A DNA stretch of 7,171 nucleotides from Actinomycetota bacterium (GTDB lineage: Bacteria; Actinomycetota; Actinomycetes; Nanopelagicales; Nanopelagicaceae), in assembly GCA_010032125.1 (NCBI GenBank), contig RHAU01000026.1:1-7171 (forward strand). Reading direction: 5' to 3'. Below the pieces are notes generated by a model. It did no database searches, was not told where the DNA came from, and was given only the letters and a program-made list of their open reading frames with translations. Made by a program: the position numbers and the translations under genes. Shown here in pieces: positions 1 through 6,488 of the stretch (positions within the stretch are counted from its first letter, which is position 1; every line of letters begins with the position of its first letter).

Positions 1-1680
1 GAGAATGGTGAATTTACGAATTGATTCTGCTCGGCTTACGGCCTTATTTGCTTCATCAACTGCAGTCTGAATAACGGCGATGAGATCAGGATCTTTTGTT
101 AGATCTGCGACCGTCGCGCCATCTTTCTTATTAGCAGCAATCCACGACTTGATTGCTTCTGGATCAATTGTCACAAGTGCAGCGATGTACGGTTGATTAT
201 CGCCAACAACGATGCATTGGGAGACAAGTGGATGTGCACGGAGTCGATCTTCAAGAACTGCCGGAGCAACGTTCTTTCCACCAGAAGTGACAATAAGTTC
301 TTTCTTGCGGCCAACAATGTAAAGGAATCCTTCTTCATCTAACTTGCCGAGATCGCCGGAGCGGAAATATCCATCGTCGGTAAAGACTTCTTTGTTTGCT
401 GCGTCGTTCTGCCAATATCCGCGCATCACGATGGGGCCTTTGATGAGAACTTCTCCATCATCTGCAATCTTGATTGTGGTACCTGGTATCGGCTTACCAA
501 CTGAACCTACGCGATGAGCGGTTGTTAAGTTTAGAGTCGCTCCTGCAGTCGTTTCAGTTAATCCATATCCTTCAAGAACGCGAATGCCAGCGCCGCGATA
601 GAAGTGACCAAGACGTTCTCCTAGCGGAGCACCTCCTGAAATCGCAGCTTCTACACGTCCGCCAAGGCCGTGACGAATCTTTGAATAAACCAACTTGTCG
701 AAGAGCGCATGTTTGATGCGAAGAGTGGGTGAGATTTTCCCGCTATCGAGCGCTTGGCTGTATTCAATCGCAACTGCTGCAGCCTTACGGAAGATTGCAC
801 CCTTTCCTGCAGCATCCGCTTTCGCTTCTGCACCGTTATAAACCTTTTCAAAAATTCGTGGAACCGCAAGGACGAATGTTGGCTTAAATGATGCGAGATC
901 AGTTGTAAGGCGGCCAAGAACGTCACCGCAATGTGCCAAGTGAAGTCCAGCGCGGATTGATCCAATCTGAACCATGCGACCAAAGACGTGTGCGACGGGC
1001 AAGAAGAGAAGTGTTGATCCACCTGGTTTCATGAAGAGATCGGCAGCGCCTTGAACAACGTTGCCGCACTCAGCGAGAAAGTTTCCGTGAGTGAGTTGAA
1101 CACCTTTGGGTTTTCCAGTCGTTCCAGATGTATAGATAAGTGTTGCTAGCGAATCTGGATTGAGCGCACCGCGACGACGATCGATTTCCGCATCCGATAC
1201 GTCGCGACCGAGGTAAGCCAGTTGAGCCAATACATTCTCAGTCATCGTCCAGATGTTTGCGGTGAAGGAAGGCAGGACAGGCTTGACGAGATCTCGAAGT
1301 TGTGGGGTTTCGACGATGATTGCCACAGAATGTGAGTCAGTCATAATCCAATCGACTTGTTCGGCCGAAGAAGTTTCATAAATGGGAACAGTCACTCCGC
1401 CGGCAAACCAAATTGCAAAATCTAAAATCGTCCACTCGTAACGAGTACGCGCCATAATGGCAACGCGATCACCGATATTTACTCCTGCTGCGATGAGGCC
1501 TTTTGCAGTTGCACGAATTTCTGCTTCCAGTTCGCGAGCGCTCACTGGTTGCCATCCATCACCGAGTGGCCGTGAAACCATGATGCGTTCTGGTTCAAAC
1601 CATGCGCGTTCCGCTACGAGATTGGTCAGGTTTCCTGCAGTTGCTGCGGGCTCTAATGCCGGTTGAAAGATCTCATTCAT
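1..1680 (-). CDS. Long-chain acyl-CoA synthetase (FadD15/FAA1-like), C-terminus cut by window edge
   Basis: Adenylates a long-chain fatty acid with ATP and transfers it to CoA, feeding beta-oxidation or lipid synthesis. I translated the minus strand from the ATG at 1680-1678; it is open for 560 codons to the left edge. The P-loop YTSGTTGKPKG is at residues 183-193, a FLPVAHVFGR block at 226-235, the YGLTET motif at 372-377, the adenylate-binding SGDLG at 441-445, and the hinge region GRKKELIVTSGGKN at 457-470. FadD15-type enzymes are about 600 residues, so roughly 40 are missing, including the A10 region with the catalytic lysine. There is no signal peptide or membrane segment, so it is probably cytosolic or peripheral. 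It is transcribed divergently from the SRPBCC gene across 52 bp. No Shine-Dalgarno precedes the ATG, but a TACTTT hexamer ends 6 bases upstream, suggesting a leaderless mRNA. The family is certain; chain-length preference is not readable. Confidence 0.95.
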   Translation of the reverse strand, partial: MNEIFQPALEPAATAGNLTNLVAERAWFEPERIMVSRPLGDGWQPVSARELEAEIRATAKGLIAAGVNIGDRVAIMARTRYEWTILDFAIWFAGGVTVPIYETSSAEQVDWIMTDSHSVAIIVETPQLRDLVKPVLPSFTANIWTMTENVLAQLAYLGRDVSDAEIDRRRGALNPDSLATLIYTSGTTGKPKGVQLTHGNFLAECGNVVQGAADLFMKPGGSTLLFLPVAHVFGRMVQIGSIRAGLHLAHCGDVLGRLTTDLASFKPTFVLAVPRIFEKVYNGAEAKADAAGKGAIFRKAAAVAIEYSQALDSGKISPTLRIKHALFDKLVYSKIRHGLGGRVEAAISGGAPLGERLGHFYRGAGIRVLEGYGLTETTAGATLNLTTAHRVGSVGKPIPGTTIKIADDGEVLIKGPIVMRGYWQNDAANKEVFTDDGYFRSGDLGKLDEEGFLYIVGRKKELIVTSGGKNVAPAVLEDRLRAHPLVSQCIVVGDNQPYIAALVTIDPEAIKSWIAANKKDGATVADLTKDPDLIAVIQTAVDEANKAVSRAESIRKFTIL

Positions 1681-1693
1681 GGCCGAAAAGTAG

Positions 1694-1713
1694 CGGTTAC
1701 TGTCAGGTAACCG
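1694..1713. promoter_or_regulatory. Perfect inverted repeat, candidate operator
   Basis: CGGTTAC (1694-1700) and GTAACCG (1707-1713) are perfect 7-base complementary arms around a 6-base spacer. The site sits between the two proposed -10 boxes, where a bound dimeric repressor (for example TetR type) could block both divergent promoters. The symmetry is seen directly; operator function and the identity of any regulator are inferred, and no regulator gene is present in the window. Confidence 0.45.
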
Positions 1714-1731
1714 GAAGAGGTAGCCTCTTCC
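1713..1731 (+). repeat. Perfect 8-bp inverted repeat with 3-base loop before the SRPBCC start
   Basis: GGAAGAGG (1713-1720) and CCTCTTCC (1724-1731) are perfectly complementary around TAG, ending one base before the ATG at 1733. As DNA it could be a second operator overlapping the TAGCCT box. As RNA, if transcription starts further upstream, it would form a tight hairpin that hides GGAAGAGG, the only purine-rich candidate ribosome-binding sequence. The two readings exclude each other: a leaderless transcript would not contain the hairpin. Confidence 0.5.
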
Positions 1732-1732
1732 C

Positions 1733-2170
1733 ATGAGCGACCAATCTTCACATTCGATAACAATTGACGCTGCAGCCGCCGACGTAAGTGCGGTTCTGAC
1801 CGATCTTGAGCAGTATCCGAGCTGGTCTTCTGCCATAAAGAAGATAGATGTCCAGGAGCGCGACGCTGCGGGAAGAGCAACAAAAGTAACAGTTTCCATA
1901 GAAGCGGGCGTTTTGAAGGATCGAGCCACTCTTACCTACGACTGGTCTAAAGCACCTTCAGAAATCTGCTTTTCTCTCGAGGAAGCGAACTTGATGACGG
2001 AGATGACTGGCTGCTATCTCATTAAAGATAATGGTGATGATACTTCCACTGTTACATATTCATTGACTACGCAAGTATCGATGCCAGTGCCTGACATGAT
2101 GCGTCGAAAAGTCGAAAAGCAGACTATCGATACAGCCCTCGATCAGCTCAAGAAAAAGATGGAAGGTTAA
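1733..2170 (+). CDS. SRPBCC (START/polyketide cyclase-like) family protein
   Basis: A 145-residue protein of the SRPBCC helix-grip fold, which forms a hydrophobic cavity for lipids or other small ligands; the ligand here is unknown. The N-terminus (SITIDAAAADVSAVLTDLE, about residues 8-26), the YPSW motif at 28-31 and the closing amphipathic helix at about 121-143 after a VPVPxxMRRKVEKQ-like stretch follow the family pattern. Length is typical, and the chosen ATG puts the first beta strand at the usual distance from the N-terminus. There is no signal peptide. It runs directly into the ROK kinase gene (TAA then ATG with no gap), so the two are almost certainly co-transcribed and translationally coupled. 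A related gene lies close to fadD15 in mycobacteria (Rv2185c, from memory), which hints at a lipid link. No catalytic residues can be assigned. Confidence 0.88.
   Translation: MSDQSSHSITIDAAAADVSAVLTDLEQYPSWSSAIKKIDVQERDAAGRATKVTVSIEAGVLKDRATLTYDWSKAPSEICFSLEEANLMTEMTGCYLIKDNGDDTSTVTYSLTTQVSMPVPDMMRRKVEKQTIDTALDQLKKKMEG
2161..2166 (+). promoter_or_regulatory. Ribosome-binding site of the ROK kinase gene
   Basis: GGAAGG lies 4 bases before the ATG at 2171, inside the last codons of the SRPBCC gene. It is the clearest Shine-Dalgarno-like sequence in the window and fits an internal operon gene, in contrast to the first genes of the transcripts, which lack one. Confidence 0.5.
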
Positions 2171-3115
2171 ATGTCGTTTAACCTTGGTATCGATGTTGGC
2201 GGTACCAAAGTCCTTCTTGGCGTTGTAGATCGTGACGGTCTCGTCAAAAAGGAAGTTCGTTGTGATACTCCGCGCGAAGGTGGAGATGCGCTTATCAGAG
2301 TTATCGCAGATGCTGCTCAAGCGCTCCTTAAAGAATTTGAGATCGCCGGAATTGGTGTGTGCGCGCCTGGCTTCATCTCTTCAGATCGCCGGACAGTAAT
2401 TGCTTGCCCAAACGTGGTTGGTTGGAACGACCTTGATTTGGCAAAGGCCCTCGGAGAATTAATTGATCGGTCTATCGTTGTTGAAAATGATGCGAACGCA
2501 GCTGCATGGGGCGAGAAGCGATTCGGTGCAGGAATTGCGTATCACTCGCTCGTCATGATGACTATAGGTACAGGTCTTGGCGGCGGCTTTATCGATAACA
2601 ATTCTCTTTTCCGCGGCGCTCACGGCATGGGAGCAGAGTTTGGGCATATTCGTGCTGTTCCGAATGGCCACCTTTGTGGATGTGGAGCGCGAGGATGCTT
2701 TGAACAATATGCGTCCGGAAGCGCACTCCTTCGCCACGCACGCGAAGCAATTAATGCTTCACCTGAACTTGCCCGCAATCTTCTTGCACGCGGAAACGGA
2801 ACTATCGAAGGTCTTACCGGTGCGCATATCACTGCAGCCGCGCAAGAAGGAGATTCGGTAGCAATCGCCGCTTTTGCAACAACAGGTGAATGGATCGGAT
2901 CGGCGGCGGCAAATCTTGTTGCGGCGTTAGACCCAGAAGCGATTGTTATTGGCGGCGGAGTTGTTGACGCGGGTGAAATTCTTCTTGCGCCTATTCGAGA
3001 TTCACTGAGACGGCATCTTCCATTTTCTGGGAAATATCCGATTCCATCGGTTGTGGCTGCAACCCTTGGAAACAAAGCTGGCCTCGTTGGCGCAGCAGAT
3101 CTGGCTGCGCGCTAA
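2171..3115 (+). CDS. ROK family glucokinase
   Basis: Phosphorylates glucose (or a related hexose) with ATP to the 6-phosphate in the cytosol, the entry step to glycolysis. At 314 residues it has the usual ROK glucokinase length. The phosphate-binding loop DVGGTK is at residues 8-13; the catalytic aspartate is D107 in ENDANAA (105-111); the second ATP-binding loop TIGTGLGGG is at 131-139. E156 and H159 of AEFGH form part of the sugar and zinc site. The ROK zinc motif CGCGARGCFEQ starts at 169, with ligands C169, C171 and C176 together with H159. The C-terminal VIGGGV block starts at about 259. All key residues are intact. The ATG follows the SRPBCC stop immediately and has a GGAAGG site. The ATP-dependent glucokinase call rests on family resemblance and on similar context near glkA in streptomycetes; fructokinase or an N-acyl sugar kinase is less likely but not excluded. 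Confidence 0.93.
   Translation: MSFNLGIDVGGTKVLLGVVDRDGLVKKEVRCDTPREGGDALIRVIADAAQALLKEFEIAGIGVCAPGFISSDRRTVIACPNVVGWNDLDLAKALGELIDRSIVVENDANAAAWGEKRFGAGIAYHSLVMMTIGTGLGGGFIDNNSLFRGAHGMGAEFGHIRAVPNGHLCGCGARGCFEQYASGSALLRHAREAINASPELARNLLARGNGTIEGLTGAHITAAAQEGDSVAIAAFATTGEWIGSAAANLVAALDPEAIVIGGGVVDAGEILLAPIRDSLRRHLPFSGKYPIPSVVAATLGNKAGLVGAADLAAR
3090..3110. repeat. GC-rich inverted repeat at the convergent gene junction
   Basis: GCGCAGC (3090-3096) and GCTGCGC (3104-3110) are perfect 7-base arms around AGATCTG, all within the last codons of the ROK gene and just before its TAA (3113-3115). The convergent oxidoreductase gene stops at 3116-3118, so there is no non-coding DNA at this junction. 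The hairpin could help stop transcription in both directions, but neither strand shows a following T run, so it is not a standard intrinsic terminator. Confidence 0.35.
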
Positions 3116-4099
3116 TTACTCGCTCGGGTATTTCAGGCCAATCTGGCTGCGAATTTCATCCATGCAGGACATGATTGCGAGAGTTTCGTTAAGGCCAAGC
3201 AGATCGCTTTCAGTTTTGCCATTATTTAAAAGCTCGCCAAAATAAAGAGCCTGCTCTCGCAGACCGTGACCTTCATATTTTCTTGGAAACTCAATAATCG
3301 TCTTATCGCTTCGTATCAGTCGCATTGAAGTAGGGGTGTAAAAGTCACCATCAATCTCGATTCTTGCTTTCGTGCCGATTATGACTGCGGTACACGGTGT
3401 CTTGACTTCGAGCGTTGTGTTGATAAGCGCTTGTGATCCCTGTGCAAACTTTAAAACCGCCGAAGTAGTCGCATCAACACCGCTGGCAGTAGGTCTGGAG
3501 ACCGCCTTCACTGACTCAGGATTTCCAAGAATCATAAATGCGAATGAGAGTGGGTATATTCCTAAATCAAGTAGCGCTCCACCGCCCAACTCCGGTTCGT
3601 GTAGTCGAAGATACTTTGGATAGGGAAGTGGTTGTCCATGCTCTGCAATGACCTCAATTACTTCTCCTAATTCTCCGTCGGCGATAAGTTCGCGAATCTT
3701 TTTGTAATGAGGCAAATATCGACTCCACATTGCCTCCATGAGAAGCAAATTTCGCGATCGTGCACAATCAATCATCGCCTTCGCCTCGATGGCATTTATT
3801 GCAAAAGGTTTCTCAACGAGAACTGGCTTCCCTGCCTCTAGCGCCAGAATGGTGTTGGACGCGTGCAGGGTATGTGGCGTGGCTACATAAATCGCATCAA
3901 CATCGGTCGCAACGAGTTCTTCATAACTTGCACATGCGTGTGCGCTATAGGGACGAGCAAAGGTCTCCGCTTTCTCTCGTGTTCGAGAGCCGACCGCTGC
4001 AATCTGGTGGTCTGTAAATTCAGTGAGATCTTTGGCGAAAGTGCGGGCGATGCCGCCTGTTCCAATAATTCCCCATCGAATGTTTGGCCGTGGCTTCAT
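3116..4099 (-). CDS. Gfo/Idh/MocA family NAD(P)-dependent oxidoreductase
   Basis: A 327-residue dehydrogenase with an N-terminal Rossmann domain (about 1-125) and a C-terminal alpha/beta substrate domain. The dinucleotide-binding GTGGIA is at 13-18, VGSRT at 36-40, the ATPHTLHA block at 73-80, and the catalytic EKP at 96-98 (K97). The MEAMWSRYLP block at 121-130 and GGGALLDLGIYP at 172-183, with probable catalytic Y182, are typical of the dihydrodiol dehydrogenase / D-xylose dehydrogenase branch. Length is normal and all motifs are present. The exact substrate (sugar, inositol or diol) cannot be read. Its ATG overlaps the TGA of the upstream hydrolase by four bases (ATGA at 4099-4096), so it is the second gene of a two-gene operon. 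Its stop abuts the ROK stop with no gap. Confidence 0.93.
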   Translation of the reverse strand: MKPRPNIRWGIIGTGGIARTFAKDLTEFTDHQIAAVGSRTREKAETFARPYSAHACASYEELVATDVDAIYVATPHTLHASNTILALEAGKPVLVEKPFAINAIEAKAMIDCARSRNLLLMEAMWSRYLPHYKKIRELIADGELGEVIEVIAEHGQPLPYPKYLRLHEPELGGGALLDLGIYPLSFAFMILGNPESVKAVSRPTASGVDATTSAVLKFAQGSQALINTTLEVKTPCTAVIIGTKARIEIDGDFYTPTSMRLIRSDKTIIEFPRKYEGHGLREQALYFGELLNNGKTESDLLGLNETLAIMSCMDEIRSQIGLKYPSE

Positions 4100-5211
4100 A
4101 GAGCTACCCCATCTTCATCGTCCGCGTCGGGACGAAGTTGCCAAAAGAAAAGTCCGACGCCACCGAGAAGCGCTAGTAAGCCTGGCCAGATATCGAAACC
4201 GAGTAGATCGATTCCAAAGAAGCGAACCAGAACGGCATAAAGGGGCCCACCGATAACTCCGACCATTGCAATCCGTTGAGTTCGAGAGAGCGTTGGAAGC
4301 GCTTTGTTATCACCCTCATATCTTTCTGCGCCTTCTAACGCATCGAGTTCATCGAGATAACTTGTAGGCGCTGATTCATCAAGAGATAACCCAGAGACAA
4401 TCGCATCAAATTCTGCATCCACCAGCTCCTGCTGGGAATCTTGGTACACGATCGCACCCGAGAGCACATCGTTAATAAAGGCAAGGCTTGTCTCGACAAG
4501 TAGGTCTAGGTCATGATCCAAAGCCACGTTGTGGAAAGATTTTTCGAAAATGACTTCTCGAATATCGACCGAAGAAACATTGTCAATAACGGTTTCAGAA
4601 TTTGCTGGATCAACGACGTGGTCCTGTATCGAGTAACCAATCATTAGTGGTTGTTCGATCCGCGGCAGATCTGCTCGGACCACACTCCACAGCTTCTGAA
4701 GTGAATGGAGCGCTTTTAATGGAGTTCGACCGTAACTGTGCTTTGGGGGATTAGGCATGGCAACGTCAGTGCCGCGCCCACCAACGGAGGGAAGAAAATA
4801 CTTCAGCAGCGGGACTAATTTCATCATGGGTCGTCGATCGTGAATCGATGGATTGATAAGCATTATTCCTTCGACTTCATCGCCAAATTCAGCAGCAAGC
4901 CGAATCGCTAATGCACCACCCATGGAGAATCCAGCGACAAAAACTCGTTCATGCTTGCTTGAAATATCTTCAAAAGTACGTCGCACTTCGTGATACCAAT
5001 CCTGCCAACGAGTTTGGTTAAGTTCCTCCCACCGTGTGCCATGACCGGGAAGCAACGGCGCTTTTACTGTGTAACCGGCTTGATGAAGTGCTTTCGCCCA
5101 CGGTTGAATCGAAAGAGTTGAACCTGTAAACCCGTGAATCATCAGAATCGCTACTGACCCACCTTGATATTCAAGGGGCGTTGCGCCTGGAATCACGCTC
5201 ATACAGGGCAT
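4096..5211 (-). CDS. Alpha/beta hydrolase (carboxylesterase / monoacylglycerol lipase-like) with C-terminal membrane hairpin
   Basis: A 371-residue serine hydrolase, probably acting on esters or acylglycerols. The oxyanion-hole segment MIHGFTGS is at 24-31, the nucleophile S96 is in GFSMGG (94-99), the probable acid is D197 (SIQD) and the base is H227 (KSFHNVALDHD). Residues 1-255 make a complete Est30-like domain. An acidic, low-complexity linker (about 256-305) follows, then two hydrophobic stretches (about 313-332 and 341-358) and an acidic tail. This predicts an inner-membrane anchor, most simply a hairpin that keeps the enzyme cytoplasmic. No signal peptide is seen. The ATG at 5211 is used; an in-frame ATG at 5202 would remove three residues and is equally possible, as neither has a Shine-Dalgarno. 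It shares a 38-bp divergent gap with the acyltransferase gene and overlaps the downstream oxidoreductase by four bases. Confidence 0.9.
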   Translation of the reverse strand: MPCMSVIPGATPLEYQGGSVAILMIHGFTGSTLSIQPWAKALHQAGYTVKAPLLPGHGTRWEELNQTRWQDWYHEVRRTFEDISSKHERVFVAGFSMGGALAIRLAAEFGDEVEGIMLINPSIHDRRPMMKLVPLLKYFLPSVGGRGTDVAMPNPPKHSYGRTPLKALHSLQKLWSVVRADLPRIEQPLMIGYSIQDHVVDPANSETVIDNVSSVDIREVIFEKSFHNVALDHDLDLLVETSLAFINDVLSGAIVYQDSQQELVDAEFDAIVSGLSLDESAPTSYLDELDALEGAERYEGDNKALPTLSRTQRIAMVGVIGGPLYAVLVRFFGIDLLGFDIWPGLLALLGGVGLFFWQLRPDADDEDGVAL

Positions 5212-5249
5212 CGTGTCACAAAAGTGGCTAATGGCTCTAAATTAAGGCG
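5212..5249. promoter_or_regulatory. Compact bidirectional promoter between hydrolase and acyltransferase genes
   Basis: On the plus strand, GTCACA (5215-5220, 4 of 6 matches to TTGACA), a 17-base spacer and TAAATT (5238-5243) form a good promoter ending 6 bases before the GTG at 5250, which implies a leaderless acyltransferase mRNA. On the minus strand, TAATTT (5245-5240) overlaps that box and could give a short leader of about 20 bases for the hydrolase operon. The minus-strand half is weaker, since I see no matching -35 box. Confidence 0.5.
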
Positions 5250-6011
5250 GTGGCGTTACGTAGGAAGAGCTCGGTCGTACAGGGCGACAAAGTCGCGTAC
5301 GGATTATTGAAATCTTTTCTTCTTCCGGTTTTGACCCTTCTCTTCCGGCCTAAAGTTCAAGGACTTCGTCATGTTCCTGCAACGGGTCCGGTCATCATCG
5401 CCTCGAATCATCTCTCTTTCAGCGATTCGATTTTTATGCCTCTTGTCGTTCCAAGGAAAGTTACATTTCTTGCCAAGAGTGAATATTTCACTTCACCAGG
5501 GCTCAAGGGTTTGGTGAAGAAACTAACTTTTATTGCGCTAGGTCAGGTTCCGGTCGATCGAGCCGGAGGTTCAAGAAGTGAAGCGGCTCTGCTCACCGGA
5601 CTATCAGTTCTCGCCAATGGTGAGTGCCTCGGCATCTATCCAGAAGGAACTCGCTCGCCTGATGGTCGTCTCTATCGTGGAAGAACCGGGGTCGCGCGAT
5701 TAGCGATGGAGTCTGGCGCGCCAGTAATCCCGGTTGCGATGTTTAACACAGCTGAGATACAGCCAACGGGGAAAGTTATTCCAAAAATCATGCGCGTGAA
5801 GATGACTTTCGGTGAACCGATGTACTTTGAAAATGGTGGTAAATCAACTGATCCCGAATCACTTCGAAAAGCCACTGATCAAATCATGAAGAAGCTTCAG
5901 GAACTCTCCGGTCAGGAATATGTAGATATCTACGCTTCCCAGGCAAAAGAGGCGATTGCTGAGGAGAAAAGAAAAAAGCGCGAGGAGAGTGAAAATGATG
6001 ACGAGGATTAG
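5250..6011 (+). CDS. 1-acyl-sn-glycerol-3-phosphate acyltransferase (PlsC family)
   Basis: Transfers an acyl chain to the sn-2 position of lysophosphatidate, giving phosphatidate for phospholipid synthesis at the inner membrane face. The 253 residues show all LPLAT blocks: the catalytic HX4D motif NHLSFSD (H54, D59), GQVPVDR at 98-104, the PEGTRSPDG block at 131-139 and VIPVAM at 159-164. A hydrophobic stretch at about 19-32 may touch the membrane. The C-terminus (about 230-253) is a highly charged lysine/glutamate helix ending in an acidic run, not part of the catalytic domain. The start is the GTG at 5250: an ATG at 5231 is out of frame and stops within five codons. No ribosome-binding site precedes the GTG, in line with a leaderless transcript. 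A homologue lies near fadD15 in mycobacteria (Rv2182c, from memory). The reaction is inferred from motifs; another acyl acceptor is possible. Confidence 0.93.
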   Translation: MALRRKSSVVQGDKVAYGLLKSFLLPVLTLLFRPKVQGLRHVPATGPVIIASNHLSFSDSIFMPLVVPRKVTFLAKSEYFTSPGLKGLVKKLTFIALGQVPVDRAGGSRSEAALLTGLSVLANGECLGIYPEGTRSPDGRLYRGRTGVARLAMESGAPVIPVAMFNTAEIQPTGKVIPKIMRVKMTFGEPMYFENGGKSTDPESLRKATDQIMKKLQELSGQEYVDIYASQAKEAIAEEKRKKREESENDDED

Positions 6012-6029
6012 TCTTGTCATCGCAACGAT

Positions 6030-6488
6030 ATGATTAAAGAACTCGCTAATAATTATAAAAAGTCAACGGACGAACTCTTGGATTTGGTTGATTCGCTTGG
6101 CAAAGATCAATTAGATGAAAATGTCGGAGATGGTTGGACGCCGCGCCAAGTCATCCATCACTTAGCAGATAGTGAGGCCCAGTCTTACGCGCGATTGAGA
6201 CGACTTATCGCCGAGCCTGGTTCGATTATTCAAGGCTATGACGAGAATATATGGGCTGCCAATACAACTCTTGGCTATCACAGTGAAGACATTACAAGCG
6301 CCGTCGCAGTGTTTACCGCCGTTCGCGAGGCTTCCTATCGACTACTACTTCGCCTTGATGAATCGCACCTTGATAATTCGGGTACGCACACTGAATCTGG
6401 GCCGTACTCGGTACGAAACTGGCTCAAGAGTTACACCAACCACCCACTCGATCATGCGCATCAGATTCGTATAGCGCTCAAGCAGTAA
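6030..6488 (+). CDS. DinB family (four-helix bundle, metal-binding) protein
   Basis: A 152-residue soluble protein of the DinB/YfiT-like superfamily. The GWTPRQVIHHLADSE segment (residues 35-49) is the family's most recognisable motif. The metal site is predicted from one of H43/H44, most likely H44, together with H138 and H142 in NHPLDHAHQI, matching the usual three-histidine arrangement with an HxxxH in the last helix. H144 is an extra nearby histidine. Some members are bacillithiol or mycothiol S-transferases or related hydrolases; others have no known role, and I cannot choose for this one. It begins 18 bp after the acyltransferase stop on the same strand with no obvious separate promoter, so it is probably co-transcribed. 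No Shine-Dalgarno is visible before the ATG. The family call is firm, the function unknown. Confidence 0.87.
   Translation: MIKELANNYKKSTDELLDLVDSLGKDQLDENVGDGWTPRQVIHHLADSEAQSYARLRRLIAEPGSIIQGYDENIWAANTTLGYHSEDITSAVAVFTAVREASYRLLLRLDESHLDNSGTHTESGPYSVRNWLKSYTNHPLDHAHQIRIALKQ

Larger units (their letters stand above)
1681..1732. promoter_or_regulatory. Divergent promoter region between acyl-CoA synthetase and SRPBCC genes
   Basis: This 52-bp gap must carry the promoters of both divergent genes. On the minus strand TACTTT (1692-1687) lies exactly 6 bases before the ATG at 1680. On the plus strand TAGCCT (1721-1726) lies exactly 6 bases before the ATG at 1733. Both fit the TAnnnT consensus of a -10 box, and the spacing would put transcription starts at or next to the A of each ATG, as in leaderless actinobacterial genes. 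I see no convincing -35 box for either direction. Two inverted repeats occupy the space between the boxes. Confidence 0.5.

Noticed and set aside
651..1022. 123-codon minus-strand reading frame within the acyl-CoA synthetase region
   Set aside because: It is out of frame with the 560-codon synthetase on the same strand, which carries all family motifs; the shorter frame matches nothing I know.
1..1680. Acyl-CoA synthetase as a truncated pseudogene
   Set aside because: The missing C-terminus is explained by the window edge; the visible 560 codons contain no stop or frameshift.
2620..3075. 151-codon reading frame antisense to the ROK kinase
   Set aside because: It lies opposite intact ROK motifs including the zinc site; its composition (Arg/Ala/Pro/Ser rich) is typical of an antisense shadow frame.
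3863..4240. 125-codon plus-strand frame across the oxidoreductase/hydrolase junction
   Set aside because: It is antisense to two well-supported genes joined by an ATGA overlap, has a low-complexity basic/serine-rich end and no ribosome-binding site.
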